A stretch of DNA of 64,000 nucleotides from Russula earlei (GCA_025769875.1 JAGFNK010000128.1:53425-117424); one strand, 5' to 3'. Shown: positions 33,433 through 45,921, counted from the first letter of the stretch. Notes: generated by a model not told the origin, from the sequence alone. Numbers and translations are program-made.

Positions 33433-33746
33433 GGCTTTATACTGGGGCGCGTCCACTGCCACACGCCCTCACCGTATCAAACCATCAAATCAAACCATCA
33501 CGATCCTCGCTGACCCAATGATGCCCCCACGTCCGATGTTCCGGCCCAGCCCGGCTCAAAACCGGTCAGTCGAGCCAAGCCAAGCCAACTGACCTACCTC
33601 CTCCCCAAACTCACATTTCCATAAAAGGAAATTATTACAAATCTTATGCACATGTTGAGTGTGAGAATAAAATATTGAAAACAATCCTCTTTGGAACTAC
33701 AACATGGACTCTCCAACCACAACAGATAAAAATTCTCCTCCTGTTA
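33433..33746. other. Upstream region of the membrane-protein gene
   Basis: GC-rich near the gene, A/T-rich towards the fold-back element. It probably holds the promoter of the minus-strand gene; no TATA box was identified. Confidence 0.3.
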
Positions 33747-34139
33747 TTGCTGTTTTCAGCACACTTGGCGGAGCTTGAATTCCACCCAAATTGGTGCAGA
33801 AAACCCCCTCAAATGTGCAGGATGAATATCTAACTCAAAACACCTTCAATTCATATGAAACTTATTGTCCCTGAATTGCCTGAATGAGGGCTAGGCAGCC
33901 CCATTGTTTTCATGAGATTTGAGTGAGAATTGGTGGAGCTGGACTCAAGCCACCTCCACATGTGTATTAGAACTCAAAATCATGGTCAATATCTATTATT
34001 TTGCCCTCATGTTGTACCCATGGGCTATCTTGAGGCAGCCCCATAGTGTTTTTGACTGGGAGGAGCACCTAGCAGGAATGTGAGAATGTGTTTGTTCATT
34101 CAACTGCACTCAGGTTCACACAGATGATAAGAGGACAAC

Positions 34140-34969
34140 TGTCAAGACACGTACTGCTGATCCGTGTGGACTCAGGAGCAGGTGGGCAAGGGTCGGAACA
34201 GATGGTACACGGCGTAGGCGGCGTTAAACAAGAGGACGAGCCAAATGACTAGAATGTACCAGATGGGGACTGGTACGTGTAACTGGAGGCAGAGGCAAAG
34301 ACTGGAGGCCAGTGCAGCGAGAGGGCTTTAAACAAGGCGGTCGTTGAAGAGTACCTTGGGAGCGAGGGGAGTCTTTAAACTGAGCGGTCGCAGGGGAGTA
34401 CCCAGGAAGATGAGAGTATCACAAATGGACAGTCTGACGACTGCCATGCTTCATTGGGGCTTATATACAGTGTACAGGGTCGATTACAAAGAACTGGGAC
34501 TATTCTAGACTCTTTGGTACCATCCAATAGGACTACAGAGGCATAAACTTGCTTGTGTCAAGTTTCAGGCTTACTGAGCGCATTACTGATCATTGTGGAG
34601 CGATGACATCATTATGATGTCACTGTGGAGCGCTTAGTGAGCCTATGAGGTCACTGTGGAGTCACTCAGTCAGCCATGATGTCATTGGAGCCTTGATGAC
34701 GTCAGATGATTTATGCAACAGTTTCTAAGAGTTTTGTGCCGCTGTTTTGGGTCCTTGGTGGCTGGGTGGCCATGTGGCTGCCACGCGATGATTACCCGAT
34801 TAGGAAACGGGTGCCTGGTCGTGTTATAGTGCCTTTGCAATAGTGATATCTTGTACTGTAGGAGGGATAGCCCAGAAAATGGAAGGGAGTCGGTAATGCA
34901 AAGTGAGAGAGGTCTCTCTTGAGTGAAATAGGACAATCTACAGCCAGGACCTGGCCTTGGTTCGCAACA
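34140..34969 (+). repeat. Solo LTR G', related to family G
   Basis: TGTCAAGACACG...TTCGCAACA, 830 bp, flanked by ACAAC (34135-34139 and 34970-34974). It resembles family G in its start and in the GGACAGTCTGA/TATATAC region, but is clearly diverged. Confidence 0.8.
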
Positions 34970-35145
34970 ACAACAGGGCAACTTTATTCAAGATGGTAGC
35001 ATATACAGGTGGGAACTAAGGCTAAGGGACAGGAAAAGCACAAAAGACAGGCATATGAAAGGAAATCTAGAAATAAGAAGGGGACCAAAGCTGGACAACA
35101 CAAGGTATTGAGTCATGGTCTCCAGCAGCTGTGGTAGTGGCGTGT

Positions 35146-35638
35146 TGTCACAAGTACCGGTTCTTCAGACCGGACCGGCAACTGGACAAGCCTACCTGGA
35201 CAGACCTGACGATTCCCACGTGTTTTCATGACTCACTTAGCCTCGCATGTACCATCACCTTCCAGCGTGTTCCAGTCTCGATTGCCTCACCGTTACCTTG
35301 TGTCTACTATTTGATATAGGATACATTGTCTATATAAACCTGTCTGTAGAAGAGAACAAGCGATAAGCTTGTTCTCTTGTGAAATATCACTGGATTCTAG
35401 CTTTGGGACTGTAGGCTTGCAGGGAATCAAGCAATTGACTCAGAAACTCTCTCTACTCTCTAAGTCTTCGAACGCGAAGACTTATTTGTCGTCTTTCCAC
35501 TCCATGGTACACACTAGCCTTCGCTGTGTTGTCACCGAGATCCCCAATTCTCACGAGAACTCATCGTCTTGTTCAACTCAGTGCGCACGTCTTGCGTGTG
35601 AAACAATTTGTCAGCGACACTGCCCCCAGTTGGTGACA
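35146..35638 (+). repeat. 5' LTR of A2
   Basis: TGTCACAAGTACCGG...GGTGACA, 493 bp, with TATATAA near 35330 and the AAGCTTGTTCTC hairpin. The self-complementary site TTAGAACAAGCTTA follows at 35639-35652. Confidence 0.93.
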
Positions 35639-35713
35639 TTAGAACAAGCTTACCTCTGAACCCTTGACCCCGAACCGCATGCTCACCAGAGAATATATCG
35701 ATTTTCTTCCAAC

Positions 35714-37415
35714 ATGACTACAACTCGAGACTGGAAGACCAAAGGGTATCAAATCCCAACCATTGAAGGACTAGCTGCCCTTAAGTGCCCCTTTGAACTG
35801 CTGCCTGACCAAGAAAAGAATGTCCCCAGCATAACGATGTTCGACGATGGTGTCAAATTCTATATGATACAACAGGACAACGTGCCGTGGACTGGCTACT
35901 ATGCCAACTGGATGGGTGCCAAAGTAGCCCTCGGCCACCTATACGGCCTCTGGTTCGAGATCACGAGGCGTGGAGATACCTGGGAAGCGACACGCGTTGC
36001 TCGCTCCGCCTTTAGACTTCAACAGAGCCCTCTCCGAGGCATCAATATTGCCACGCTGACAGCCTCTGGAGCACCCCTTCCTAGATCCAGAGCCCCAAGC
36101 CACATCTCAACACCAGGACCAGCCCCTACCACCCACGCTCCAATGGAGCTCGAGCCAACGACAACGATGAACATTTTTGTCGCCACCACCGACCCTGATC
36201 CTGTCCAGCCACAACCTGCATCATCCGGAATGGCACAACCCCCCACTCGCACCTCATTCCCCGGAATGGGAGGCTGCAGAATACAACCTCCAAGCCCCGA
36301 CCCTGACCCCGACGACCACAATACGCGTGCAGACCACGACCGCAATGCGCGCAACTCCGACAACGGAAAACTCGAAGGAATCCCCCCCGAATTCTTTAAC
36401 GGCAACCACGCGCGGACACATGCATTTCTAGTCACATTTAACAGGTTCATGTCTATGAACCATGATAGCAAAATTGCTAGAGATCCGATCAAGAAATGCG
36501 CTTACTTTCTCTCACTAATGAAAGGACCCAAGGTTGAAGGATGGCTTGAAGCCATGGATCAGTGGCTCGAAGACGTGCAAAACGACCCCACCAACATCCC
36601 ACTAGGACTCACAGCATGGGAAGCGCTACGACAACAATTCCGTCATGTGTTTACCGACTATGCGGAACACGAGAAGGCCCAAGACAGACTTAAAGAACTA
36701 AAAATGAAAGATGGCCTTCTAGATGACTACATATCCGAATTCCAATTGTTGGCAAGACACGTGGGGCTCAACGTCGACGAACCAATGGTCATGAGGCTGT
36801 TCGCCTGGGGACTCCCATGGTCCCTTGTCGAATCGTGCCTTGACCTTGAAGACCCCACATCATTTGTAGACTGGGTCGCGGTGGCACAGAAACACCACAG
36901 GGTCTGGATGCGCAAACGCGCAATCTTGTCCGACCACTCTAGCACACGCAGAAGCAACTTCAATCAGCCCCAAAATAACAGACCCTGGGGATGACTTGTT
37001 AACTCAGCATGGGCCAACCGCGGAAACAATCAAGGCAACATCACACCCACAGTGCCCACGCCTTCCACCATGTGACCCAAACGTGATGGACACCAGCGCA
37101 GGTGCTGCTCGCAAAGCAGTCACCAAGGCCAAGAAGCAGAAACACAGGGAAGAAGGGAGGTGTTTCCACTGCTCCCTTCAAGGACACCTGGCTCGCAACT
37201 GCCCCACAAAACCGAAACGTGAAACGACTTGCATGCGCGCCACAAACATGGCCACCACCACATCCGAATCCTCTGTTGTGGAGGTAATCGAAGAAAACAC
37301 GGCCGACAAACTCGCAAAGGCGGCAAAGGCACTTTCAGTAGAAGAGAGAGAAGCCTTCATTAAGGCCCTGACAGGAGATGATGAGGATAAGGAGGAGGAT
37401 TTTTCGGACGCTTGA
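35714..37415 (+). pseudogene. gag: gag of A2, disrupted
   Basis: Open for 426 codons from ATG 35714, covering the matrix/capsid-like part, to TGA 36992-36994, where A1 reads CGA. A frameshift in the next 100 bp moves the remainder to another frame (36996-37415), which holds an intact knuckle CFHCSLQGHLARNC near 37160 and the acidic C-terminus. The GGATTTT heptamer (37397-37403) and TGA overlap with pol are as in A1 and A3. Confidence 0.9.
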
Positions 37416-40400
37416 GCATAATGGCAATTGCTCAAGCTTTAGGTATCGATCCCATGTACAAGTCCCAAAGAAAGTCAATATCAGTGATGACTACTATTTA
37501 TATTGGATCGAACAAAGCCGAAAAGAAGGCCCTAATAGACAGTGGGGCTACCGAGTGCTTCATATCTCCCAAATTGACAAAAGGATTACGTCTACAAACC
37601 AGAAAATTAATCCCAACTAGAAATGTCAAAAATGTCGATGGAACACTTAACCGCTTAGGAAAAGTCACCCAAACCGTCCAATTAGAACTAAAACTACTGG
37701 GACAAAAGCATACACATCAATTCCTGGTTGCAGACATAGGACAAGACAATATCATCCTAGGATATCCATTCCTGGAATCAACTAACCCAAGAATAAATTG
37801 GTCCAAAGGAACCATTATGGGGAGAGTCACCCTCAAAGGAAACCAAGAAACTCCAGCATGGATCAAGGCATTAGTAGACTGGGAAGAAGGCGATGAACTA
37901 TGGCTGCAAACCCAAATATGTAAAACCACCATAGCACAACAACTGGCAGAATCGCAGATACAGGATAAACCAAGTACCTGGCAAGAAATAGTTCCCCTTC
38001 AATACCATCAATATGGACAAGTATTTATGGAACAAGAGTCAGAAAGGTTCCCTGGACCAAGGAAATGGGATCACGCCATTGACCTAAAATCAGATGCTCC
38101 GACAACAATCAACTCCAGAGTATATCCCCTTTCACCTAAAGAAAAGGAAGAACAGGGGAAATTCCTCGAAGAAAACTTACGACTTAAACAAATAAGAAGA
38201 TCTAACTCACCATACGCCAGTGGATTCTTCCTTATAAAAAAGAAAGATGGTAAATTTCGACCAGTACAAGACTATAGGAATCTAAACAAATGGACAATAC
38301 CCAACGTATATCCACTGCCCTTAATCCCAGAGCTTATTCACGCCTTAGCAGGAAAAGAACTCTTTACTAAATTCGACGTTAGATGGGGCTACAACAACAT
38401 TCGGATCAAGGAAGGAGACGAATGGAAAGCAGCCTTCAAGACCAGTGACGGGCTGTTCGAACCTACAGTAATGTTTTTTGGACTAACAAATTCTCCAGCT
38501 ACCTTTCAGACCATGATGGACTGACATTTTTCAAGAAGAGCTCGCACAAGGGTGGTTGAAAATCTACATGGACGACATCATCATTGCCACAAAAAATGAT
38601 GAAACAGAACACACACTCAAAGTCAACCACATACTATCTAAATTGAAACAACATGATCTCTATCTCAAGCCAGAAAAATGTCAATTCCACAAAAAAAAAG
38701 TGGAATACCTAGGAGTGATCATAGGAGAAGGAAAAATAACTATGGACCCCGTCAAAGTCAAAGGAATTAAAGACTGGCCAACCCCTTTGACACTAAAAGA
38801 AGTCAGAAGTTTCCTAGGATTCTGTAATTTCTATCAAAACTTCATACCCAACTTTTCTATAGAAGCCAGGCCACTGAACGACTTGACAAAGAAAAATAAA
38901 CAATGGGAATGGACGACAAAAGAAGATCAGGCCTTTCAGATCTTAAAAGAAACCTGCATATCCTACCCAGTACTCCATACACCAGAGTGGACAAAACAAT
39001 TTATTTTAGACACTGATGCGTCAGGATTTGCCATCGGAGCCGTCATATCCCAAGAACATGAAGACGGTCTACACCCAATCGCGTACTATTTGAGAACACT
39101 ACTGGATGCAGAAAGAAACTACGATGCACATGATAAAGAACTAGCAGCAGTAATTTTCGGATTAAAAAGTGGACGACCATTCTTCTTAGGAGCCGATAAA
39201 CCAGTCAGAATAAGGACAGACCACAAGAATCTCACCTACTTCAAAGAACCACAAAAGTTAACAGGACGACAAGCCAGATGGATGCAATATATGCAAGATT
39301 TCAACATCACTATGGAACATGTCCCCGGACACACGCATACAATTGCCGACACTCTTTCTCGTTGTAAAGACCTTAACAAGGGGGTAGAAGAACAAAAAAC
39401 CACCTTGCTACCACCAGAAATCCTCGCACGAAAAATTTACCTACCAGACAAACCCAACGAATGACGAGAAATCTTAAGACTATTCCATGACACACCATTT
39501 GCAGGACACCCAGGAATAGCTAACACTTGGGATCTAGTCAAGCAACACTACGAAGGACCCAGACTACGACAATTCATAGAACAATACATCAAAGGTTGCG
39601 CCAAATGCCAAGAGTCCAAAACCAACATACCAAGAAAGAAAGCCACGACCTTTCCACTTGACACACACGTTGAACAAGGCCCCTTTCAATACGTATCAAT
39701 GGACCTCATCACTGACCTACCCAAATCAGAAGGATTCAACAGCGTCCTTACCATAGTTGACCAAGGATGCTCCAAAGCAACAAAATTCATCCCATGCAAC
39801 AAAACAATCAATGGAACAGGTGTTGCACATGAGTATCTGAAACACCTCGTGCCCTGGTTTGGCATTCCCAAAAGAATCATCTCCAATAGAGACCCTCAAT
39901 TCGCATCAAACTTCTCCAGAGCCATATGTAAAAATCTAGGCATCAAACAAAACATGTCCACCACGTTCCATCCCCAAACAGATGGACAAACGGAACAAAT
40001 GAATGCATGGCTAGAACAATACCTAAGACCCTGGACCACTACTCATCCTCATTCCTGGGCAAAGATGCTCCCCTTAGCAGAATACACACATAACTCGTGG
40101 AAACATGAAACATCATGAAAATCACCACACGAACTCCTCATGGGATTCAAACCCCAGATTAACATCGGTCTAGAAGACAATAACGTACCTTCATCCACCG
40201 ATCGCCTGAAACAACTTGAAGAAGCAAGACGGAACGCCCAACAACTCCTTGAACGTAAACAACAACCCCTGAAACCCAACATCAAAGAAATGGAAGAAGG
40301 AACCCTTGTATGGCTAGAAGCGAAGAACCTCAAAACACGAGGAACATGCAAGTTAATGCCTAAAAGATACGGCCCGTTTCCTATCACAAAAAAAATTTCC

Positions 40401-40724
40401 AAAGTCGCATATCAATTACAACTCCCGCCGTCAATGAAGATACACGACGTCTTCCATGTCAACCTACTTCTCCCTTATAAGGAGATGGAAGAATATGGCA
40501 CGCCGTTTACACGACCTCCACCAACCGTCGAAAATGAGGAAGAATACAAAATTGAAGCGATTCTAGACACAAGAAGATTCGGACGAACACGTAAACTTCA
40601 ATATCTCGTACATTGGAAAGGGTACCCAATGTCAGATGACTCTTGGGTCAACCATCACGACCTTAACGCCCCAGAACTTCTAAAAGAATATTACTCCGCT
40701 TCGGCTGGACGACCCCAAATATAA
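37412..40724 (+). pseudogene. pol: pol of A2, disrupted
   Basis: Protease DSGAT near 37545. RT up to the FGLTNSPATFQTMMD segment is open, then one extra T near 38521 shifts the frame. RT continues with YMDD near 38565, RNase H (DTDASGFAIGA near 39010; DTLS near 39350), TGA 39462-39464 where A3 has CGA, the integrase zinc region (GHPG...CAKCQ), DDE core, TGA near 40117 (CGA in A1), and chromodomain near 40540-40680 (YLVHWKGYPMSDDSWVNHHDL). Apart from these lesions it is highly similar to A1 and A3. Confidence 0.93.
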
Positions 40725-40780
40725 AAACACCACCTACAAACGATTGTCCCTTACCGGTTTACCCCCCAAACACAACAAAC

Positions 40781-42019
40781 ATGTCTTCCACCCAAAACTC
40801 TCCCACTGCTTCCACTGCTACCCTCGTACCCACTCCACCTTACTCTCCTGCACTTATCCACCTGCCACTGTCCAGAGAACCTTCTCCCTCAACGGCGGCA
40901 ACCATCAATACCAGAATACTCATCCGACGCGCCGCACAACATGCCGCAATGATTGTACAAGTGTGCGAACTATGGGAAGACGACTCCCTCACCACCATAC
41001 TGAGAGCCTTCGGTAATTGATCTCCTACCTGAGGAGTCAACTCGCCTGTCAGAACCTGCAGTCCTTCCTACCACGTCTGCTCCCCTTCACCTGACCCCAT
41101 CCCTATTCCCCCACGCACCACCACTCCTATTATCCAACAAGACAAAAACATCGTTCTACTCAACGAAAACTTTGCCCCAAAAAACCTTGAGAGAACTCCA
41201 CCCCCTGTTTATGAACCACCCGCCAACCACGCCCAACTCACGGAGCTACAAGAACTCGGAGAAGGATGGGAAGAAGGAGATCTCGGACTAGACCTATTAA
41301 TCCCAGACCCAGGCAATGAAGATGACACACTTCCCCCTCGCTTTGTTCTCCCTGACCTCACACATGGCTTCCCCTCCTTGTTAGCCACCTACGATCTCGG
41401 ATGCCCCACCCACCGTATTCCCATTTGAGCTCGAGCCGATCCTTACCCCCATCCTCTTCTTACACAGAAAGATGCCTTCCTGTTCAAGGACGGCCTCAGA
41501 CACACCGCAGCCATAAATGAGGCACTTAGGTTCGAACAAGACCTATCCCTAGAGGTGGAAGTTCGTCGCTATCGGTTTGCCATAATGAAGACATGACAAA
41601 TGGCAAACAGTCTCATCGCTGCTCGTGAAAGGTACCATGACATGGTATGGGAAGTAAGGGACTCGGAGATCAAACTAGCCAGGGCTAATGCCAAAGCACA
41701 CCTCGAACTGAGAGTCTTGTTCGGAACCATGCCCCAACTCACTGACCAGGAGCACAAAGACGCCAAAGAAGCCTTGTTAGACCCGTGGTATCAATTCCTC
41801 CCTCGACTCTCAGACAAATGTGCTTGGTGTCATGATGGAGGACACGATACGTTTGAGTGTCCCAAGATTGCCATCTGTGTCCTTTGCAATCGTCACGGGC
41901 ACATAGCTGACCATTGTAGAAACCCACACCGACGATGCAAAATGTGTTGAGTCCCTCGTGACCAGCTCCATTTCCATACTCATTGCTGTCAATTGACCAT
42001 CCTCCCTTATACCGCTTAG
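40781..42019 (+). pseudogene. ORF3 of A2, disrupted
   Basis: Same frame from ATG 40781 to TAG 42017-42019. Stops near 41018, 41030, 41426, 41594 and 41948 are all TGA; A3 has CGA at the first three. The Pro/Gly motif is altered (ATYDLGCP). Both knuckles remain (CAWCHDGGHDTFEC, CVLCNRHGHIADHC near 41820-41925) with HRRC following. The starting distance from pol (56 bp) matches A1 and A3. Confidence 0.85.
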
Positions 42020-42037
42020 ACGTTAACAAGGGGGTGA

Positions 42038-42531
42038 TGTCACAAGTACCGGTTCTTCGGACCGGACCGGCAACCGGACAAGCCTACCCAGACAGACCTG
42101 ACAATTCCCGCGCGTTTTCATGACTCACTTAGCCTCGCATGTACCATCACCTTCCAGCGTGTTCCAGTCTCAATTGCCTCACCGTTACCTTGTGTCTACT
42201 ATTTGATATAGGATACATTGTCTATATAAAACCTGTCTGTAGAAGAGAACAAGCCCTAAGCTTGTTCTCTTGTGAAATATCACTGGATTCTAGCTTTGGG
42301 ACTGTAGGCTTGCAGGGAATCAAGCAATTGACTCAGAAACTCTCTCTACTCTCTAAGTCTTCGAACGCAAAGACTTATTCGTCGTCTTTCCACTCCGCGG
42401 TACACACTAGCCTTCGCTGTGTTGTCACCGAGATCCCCAATTCTCACGAGAACTTGTCGTCTCGTTCGACTCAGTGAGCACGTCTCGTGCGTGAAACGAT
42501 TTGTCAGTGACACTGCCCCCAGTCGGTGACA
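42038..42531 (+). repeat. 3' LTR of A2
   Basis: Pairs with 35146-35638. A polypurine tract (AACAAGGGGGTGA) ends at 42037. Confidence 0.93.
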
Positions 42532-42610
42532 CGTGTGGCAATTTGTGAAGGATGGCTGAGGCCAGGTGTGATGACAAGGGGTGTGGTCGAGTCGCAACAT
42601 GAGGGGAGAC

Positions 42611-43205
42611 TGTTGTGATCTACCCTTCTTTCGGTTTGTCCCTGAAACACTTCTTATTGTTCTCTACTTTTACCCTCGTCCCCTTGGTTACCATTTCATC
42701 CCTTGATATTGATGGCCCCTTATTGTTTCACTCGTTGTGATTTAACTATTGTTTGAGTCCCTTTTGCTACTGGTTAGTAATTATCTATTGTTCTGCATAT
42801 GGTACTGTACAGCCCTGCTAGATACAGTGTTTAAGCACCTGTAGAAGCTGGGGAATGCCCCAAGCTTAGCTTTGTCTCATCTCCTGTTGCATCCCTTGCC
42901 CTGCACGCCCTCCCAAATCACAAACTTGCTTGTGCTGGCCTATACCTTGCTTGACCTAAGCACACCTCAGGGAACCCTTGTGTTTCTCTTCCTCCTCTGC
43001 TTCTCTCTTGTCATCCTCCTCTTCTGTGAAACCAGAAGATTGACTCTGTCTGTGGACTGAGTCATTGTCTGACTCAGCCTTGAGATGCTAAACCCTTGAT
43101 CCAGTCTCCTTGAGCCGGCCCCACTGAAACCCTTGAACCAAGTCACAGGGACTTGGCCCCCACTGAACTTTGAGCTAACACTCTTACGGCCACGACGCCA
43201 TAACA
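42611..43205 (+). repeat. 5' LTR of B, with TATA-like box and start-site palindrome
   Basis: TGTTGTGATCTACCC...CCATAACA. TTTAAG at 42830-42835 (TATTTAAG in the 3' copy) lies about 30 bp before AAGCTTAGCTT (42862-42872). AAGCTAAGCTT at 43207-43217, two bases after the LTR, is its exact complement, as in a self-primed element. Confidence 0.9.
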
Positions 43206-44106
43206 CAAGCTAAGCTTCCCTACTCCATTCTGGAGATCAACCTTGAATTACCACCAAATTGCTGGGTCCACATCCAACCTAGATCCTCACCAGACCTCTC
43301 CCAACACGTCGTTGGAACTGCCACTTGGGACAGCTTCCACACCTTCCTCTGCTACGTTACTACTGAAAACAACGAAGAATTACCAGTTGAATTTATCAAC
43401 AACTGCTGGTTTGAGCTACAACTCAGAAGAGGACAGCTCTACACCCATCAGGACCTAGAACTCATCAGGAACAGCCTTGGATTAGGCTACTGGAGGGAAG
43501 ACGACCCTCTTTACGAACCCCCATCAGAAACAGAAGCCTCTTCTACAGAAGGCAACCCCCCTGAACCAGAAAACACCGCTGAAACTCAGACACCCTTTGA
43601 ATCCCCTGTGTTAGAACCAGAGGACCTCCCTGAAACCCAGGAACCCACCGAACCACCAGAACCCTGAACACCCTCACAATCCCCAGAACCCACTATGGCA
43701 GCACAAGCCCCACAAGCTGCTCCAGCCCCTCAAGTTGCTGTGCAACCAATCATAGCACCACAGGCTGTCCAAGGAACCAATGGATCCCTTAGTGACAAAG
43801 AACCCACAGTCTTCACAGGGGAAAGAAACAAAACTAAAAGATTCATCATGGAGTTCAACCTTTACTGGGGACTCAATGACGACAAGGCAGTCATGAGGGA
43901 CCCCTCTAAAAGGGTCATCCTAGCTCTTTCCTACATTCAAGGGGAAAAAGTAGAAGATTGGGTAAACTCACAAGTAAAGCCCTTAGAGAAAAAATAACTA
44001 GGGCCCAGAATACCATCAACTGAAACGACGAAGTCCTGTGGACCGATTTCATCACTGACTTCATGTTCAAACTCACCAACACAGCAGAAAAGGAAGATGC
44101 CCAGGC

Positions 44107-44597
44107 TGTCACCGACTGGGGGCGGTGTCGCTGACAAATCGTTTCACACGCGAGACGTGCGCACTGAGTCGAACGAGACAACGAGTTCTCGCGGAAGTCG
44201 GGGATCTCGGTGACAACACAGCGAAGGCTAATGTGTACCGCGGAGTGGAAAGACGGTGGATAAGTCTTCGCGTTTGAAGACTTAGAAGAAAGAGAGAGTT
44301 TCTGAGTCGTTTGCTTGATTCCCTGCAAGCCTACAGTCCCGAAGCTAGAATCCAGTGATATTCACAAGAGAACAAGCTTAGGGCTTGTTCTCTTCTACAG
44401 ACAGGTTTATATAGACATTGTATCCTATATCAAATAGTAGACACAAGGTAATGGCGAGGCGATTGGAACTGGAACACGCTGGAAAGTACTGGTACATGCG
44501 AGGCAAAACAAGTCATAGAACGCGCGGGAATCGTGAGGCTTATCCGGGTAGGCTTATCCGGTTGCCGGTCCAGTCCGAAGAGCCGGTTCTTGTGACA
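44107..44597 (-). repeat. 3' LTR of A3
   Basis: Nearly identical to 51920-52410. The complement of a polypurine tract (AACAAGGGAGTGA) follows at 44598-44610. Confidence 0.93.
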
Positions 44598-44615
44598 TCA
44601 CTCCCTTGTTAACGT

Positions 44616-45863
44616 CTAAGCAACATAAGGGGTGATAGTGGAACGACAATGGTGGGTGTGGAAATGAATTTGGTCGCGAGGGACTCGACATATCTTCTCG
44701 GGTTTGCATCGTCGATGGGGGCTTCTGCAATAGTCGGCGATGTGTCCTTGGCGATTGCAGAGAATACAGATGGCGATTTTTGAACATTCGAAGGTGTCGT
44801 GTCCTCCATCTTTGCACCAGGCACACCTGTCGGAGAGTCGAGGGGAGAATTGGTACCATGGATCGAGGAGAGCCTGCTTGGCGTCCTGATGCTCTTGTTC
44901 GGTGAGCTGAGGCATGGTCCCGAACAAGACTCGCGGTTCAAGACGAGCCTTGGCATTAGCTTTTGCCAGTTTGACCTCCGAGTCCCTTACCTCCCACATC
45001 ATGTCGTGATATCTTTCTCGAGCGGTGACGAGAGAGTTTGCCATTTGTCTTGTTTTCTTCAAAGCAAAGCGATAGCGACGTACTTCGGCTTCCAGCGATA
45101 GGTCTTGCTCGAACCTGAGTGCCTCGTCTATAGCTTTAGTATGTCTGAGGCCTTCTTTGAATAAGAAGGCGTCTTTTTGCGTAAGAAGAGGGCGAGGGTA
45201 AGGATCGGCTCGAGCTCGAATGGGAATACGGTGAGTGGGACACCCAGGGCCATAGGTGGCTAGGAGGGAGGGGAAGCCATGTGTGAGATCAGGGAGGACA
45301 AAACGAGGGGGAAGCGTGTCTTCTTCATTTCCTGGATCTGGGATTAGCAACTCTAGTCCTAGGTCTCCTTCCTCCCATCCTTCTCCAAGTTCTTCTAACT
45401 CAGAGCGTTGTACGCGGTCGATGTTTGGTTGATAAACCGGAGGTGGTGTTCTCTCGCGGTTCGCTGGAGCGAAGTTTTTGTCGAGTATGATTACACTTTC
45501 GACTTGTTGGATGATGGGTGTGATGGTGCGTGGGGGGATTGGAATAGGGTCGGGTGAAGGGGTGCGAACGTGATAAGATGGGGAGCGAGTTCTTATGGGC
45601 GTGTTGGTTCCTCGAGTGGGGGATCGGTTGCCAAAGGCGCGTAGTATTGTGGTGAGGGAGTCGTCTTCCCATAGTTCGTGTGCCTGGACAATCATAGCGG
45701 CATGTTGTGCGGCGCGTCGAATGAGTAGTCTAGTGTTGATAGTGGCCGCTGTCGAGGGGGATGGTTCTCTGGAGAGTGGCAAGTGGATGAGTGTAGGAGA
45801 GTATGGAGGAGTAGGTACGAGAGTGGTAGAGGAAGCGGTGGGTGAGTTCTGAGTGGAGGACAT
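44616..45863 (-). CDS. ORF3 of A3: intact 415-residue zinc-knuckle protein downstream of pol
   Basis: Begins at ATG 45863, 58 bp after the pol stop, and is uninterrupted. Residues 1-120 are Ser/Pro/Thr-rich with one helical-looking block (RRAAQHAAMIVQAHELWEDD). Residues 150-180 are acidic. Residues 198-209 are PSLLATYGPGCP, conserved in spacing in ORF3 of B and C. Residues 240-310 are charged and probably helical. Two CCHC knuckles follow (347-360 CAWCKDGGHDTFEC; 366-379 CILCNRQGHIADYC) and a further Cys at 386 after RSPHRR. The tail is basic. I know no characterised counterpart in chromoviruses. Knuckles suggest RNA or single-strand DNA binding; a role beside Gag or as a silencing-related accessory is speculation. 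It could be a downstream cistron or a spliced product; no signal decides this. Confidence 0.85.
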   Translation of the reverse strand: MSSTQNSPTASSTTLVPTPPYSPTLIHLPLSREPSPSTAATINTRLLIRRAAQHAAMIVQAHELWEDDSLTTILRAFGNRSPTRGTNTPIRTRSPSYHVRTPSPDPIPIPPRTITPIIQQVESVIILDKNFAPANRERTPPPVYQPNIDRVQRSELEELGEGWEEGDLGLELLIPDPGNEEDTLPPRFVLPDLTHGFPSLLATYGPGCPTHRIPIRARADPYPRPLLTQKDAFLFKEGLRHTKAIDEALRFEQDLSLEAEVRRYRFALKKTRQMANSLVTARERYHDMMWEVRDSEVKLAKANAKARLEPRVLFGTMPQLTEQEHQDAKQALLDPWYQFSPRLSDRCAWCKDGGHDTFECSKIAICILCNRQGHIADYCRSPHRRCKPEKICRVPRDQIHFHTHHCRSTITPYVA

Positions 45864-45921
45864 GTTTGTTGTGTTCTGGGGGATGAAGCGGTAGGGGATG
45901 ATTGTTCGAGGATGGCGCCTT

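Larger units (their letters stand above)
35146..42531 (+). mobile_element. Chromovirus A2, full length, degenerate
   Basis: LTRs 35146-35638 and 42038-42531, CGTGT duplications (35141-35145 and 42532-42536), and gag, pol, chromodomain, ORF3 without further insertions. Inactivated by several TGA codons and at least two small frameshifts. It sits in the left arm of fold-back element 2. Confidence 0.95.

Noticed and set aside
44418..44612. Small ORFs inside LTRs, repeated at 52231
   Set aside because: They are identical because the LTRs are; no motif, and they cover the promoter region.
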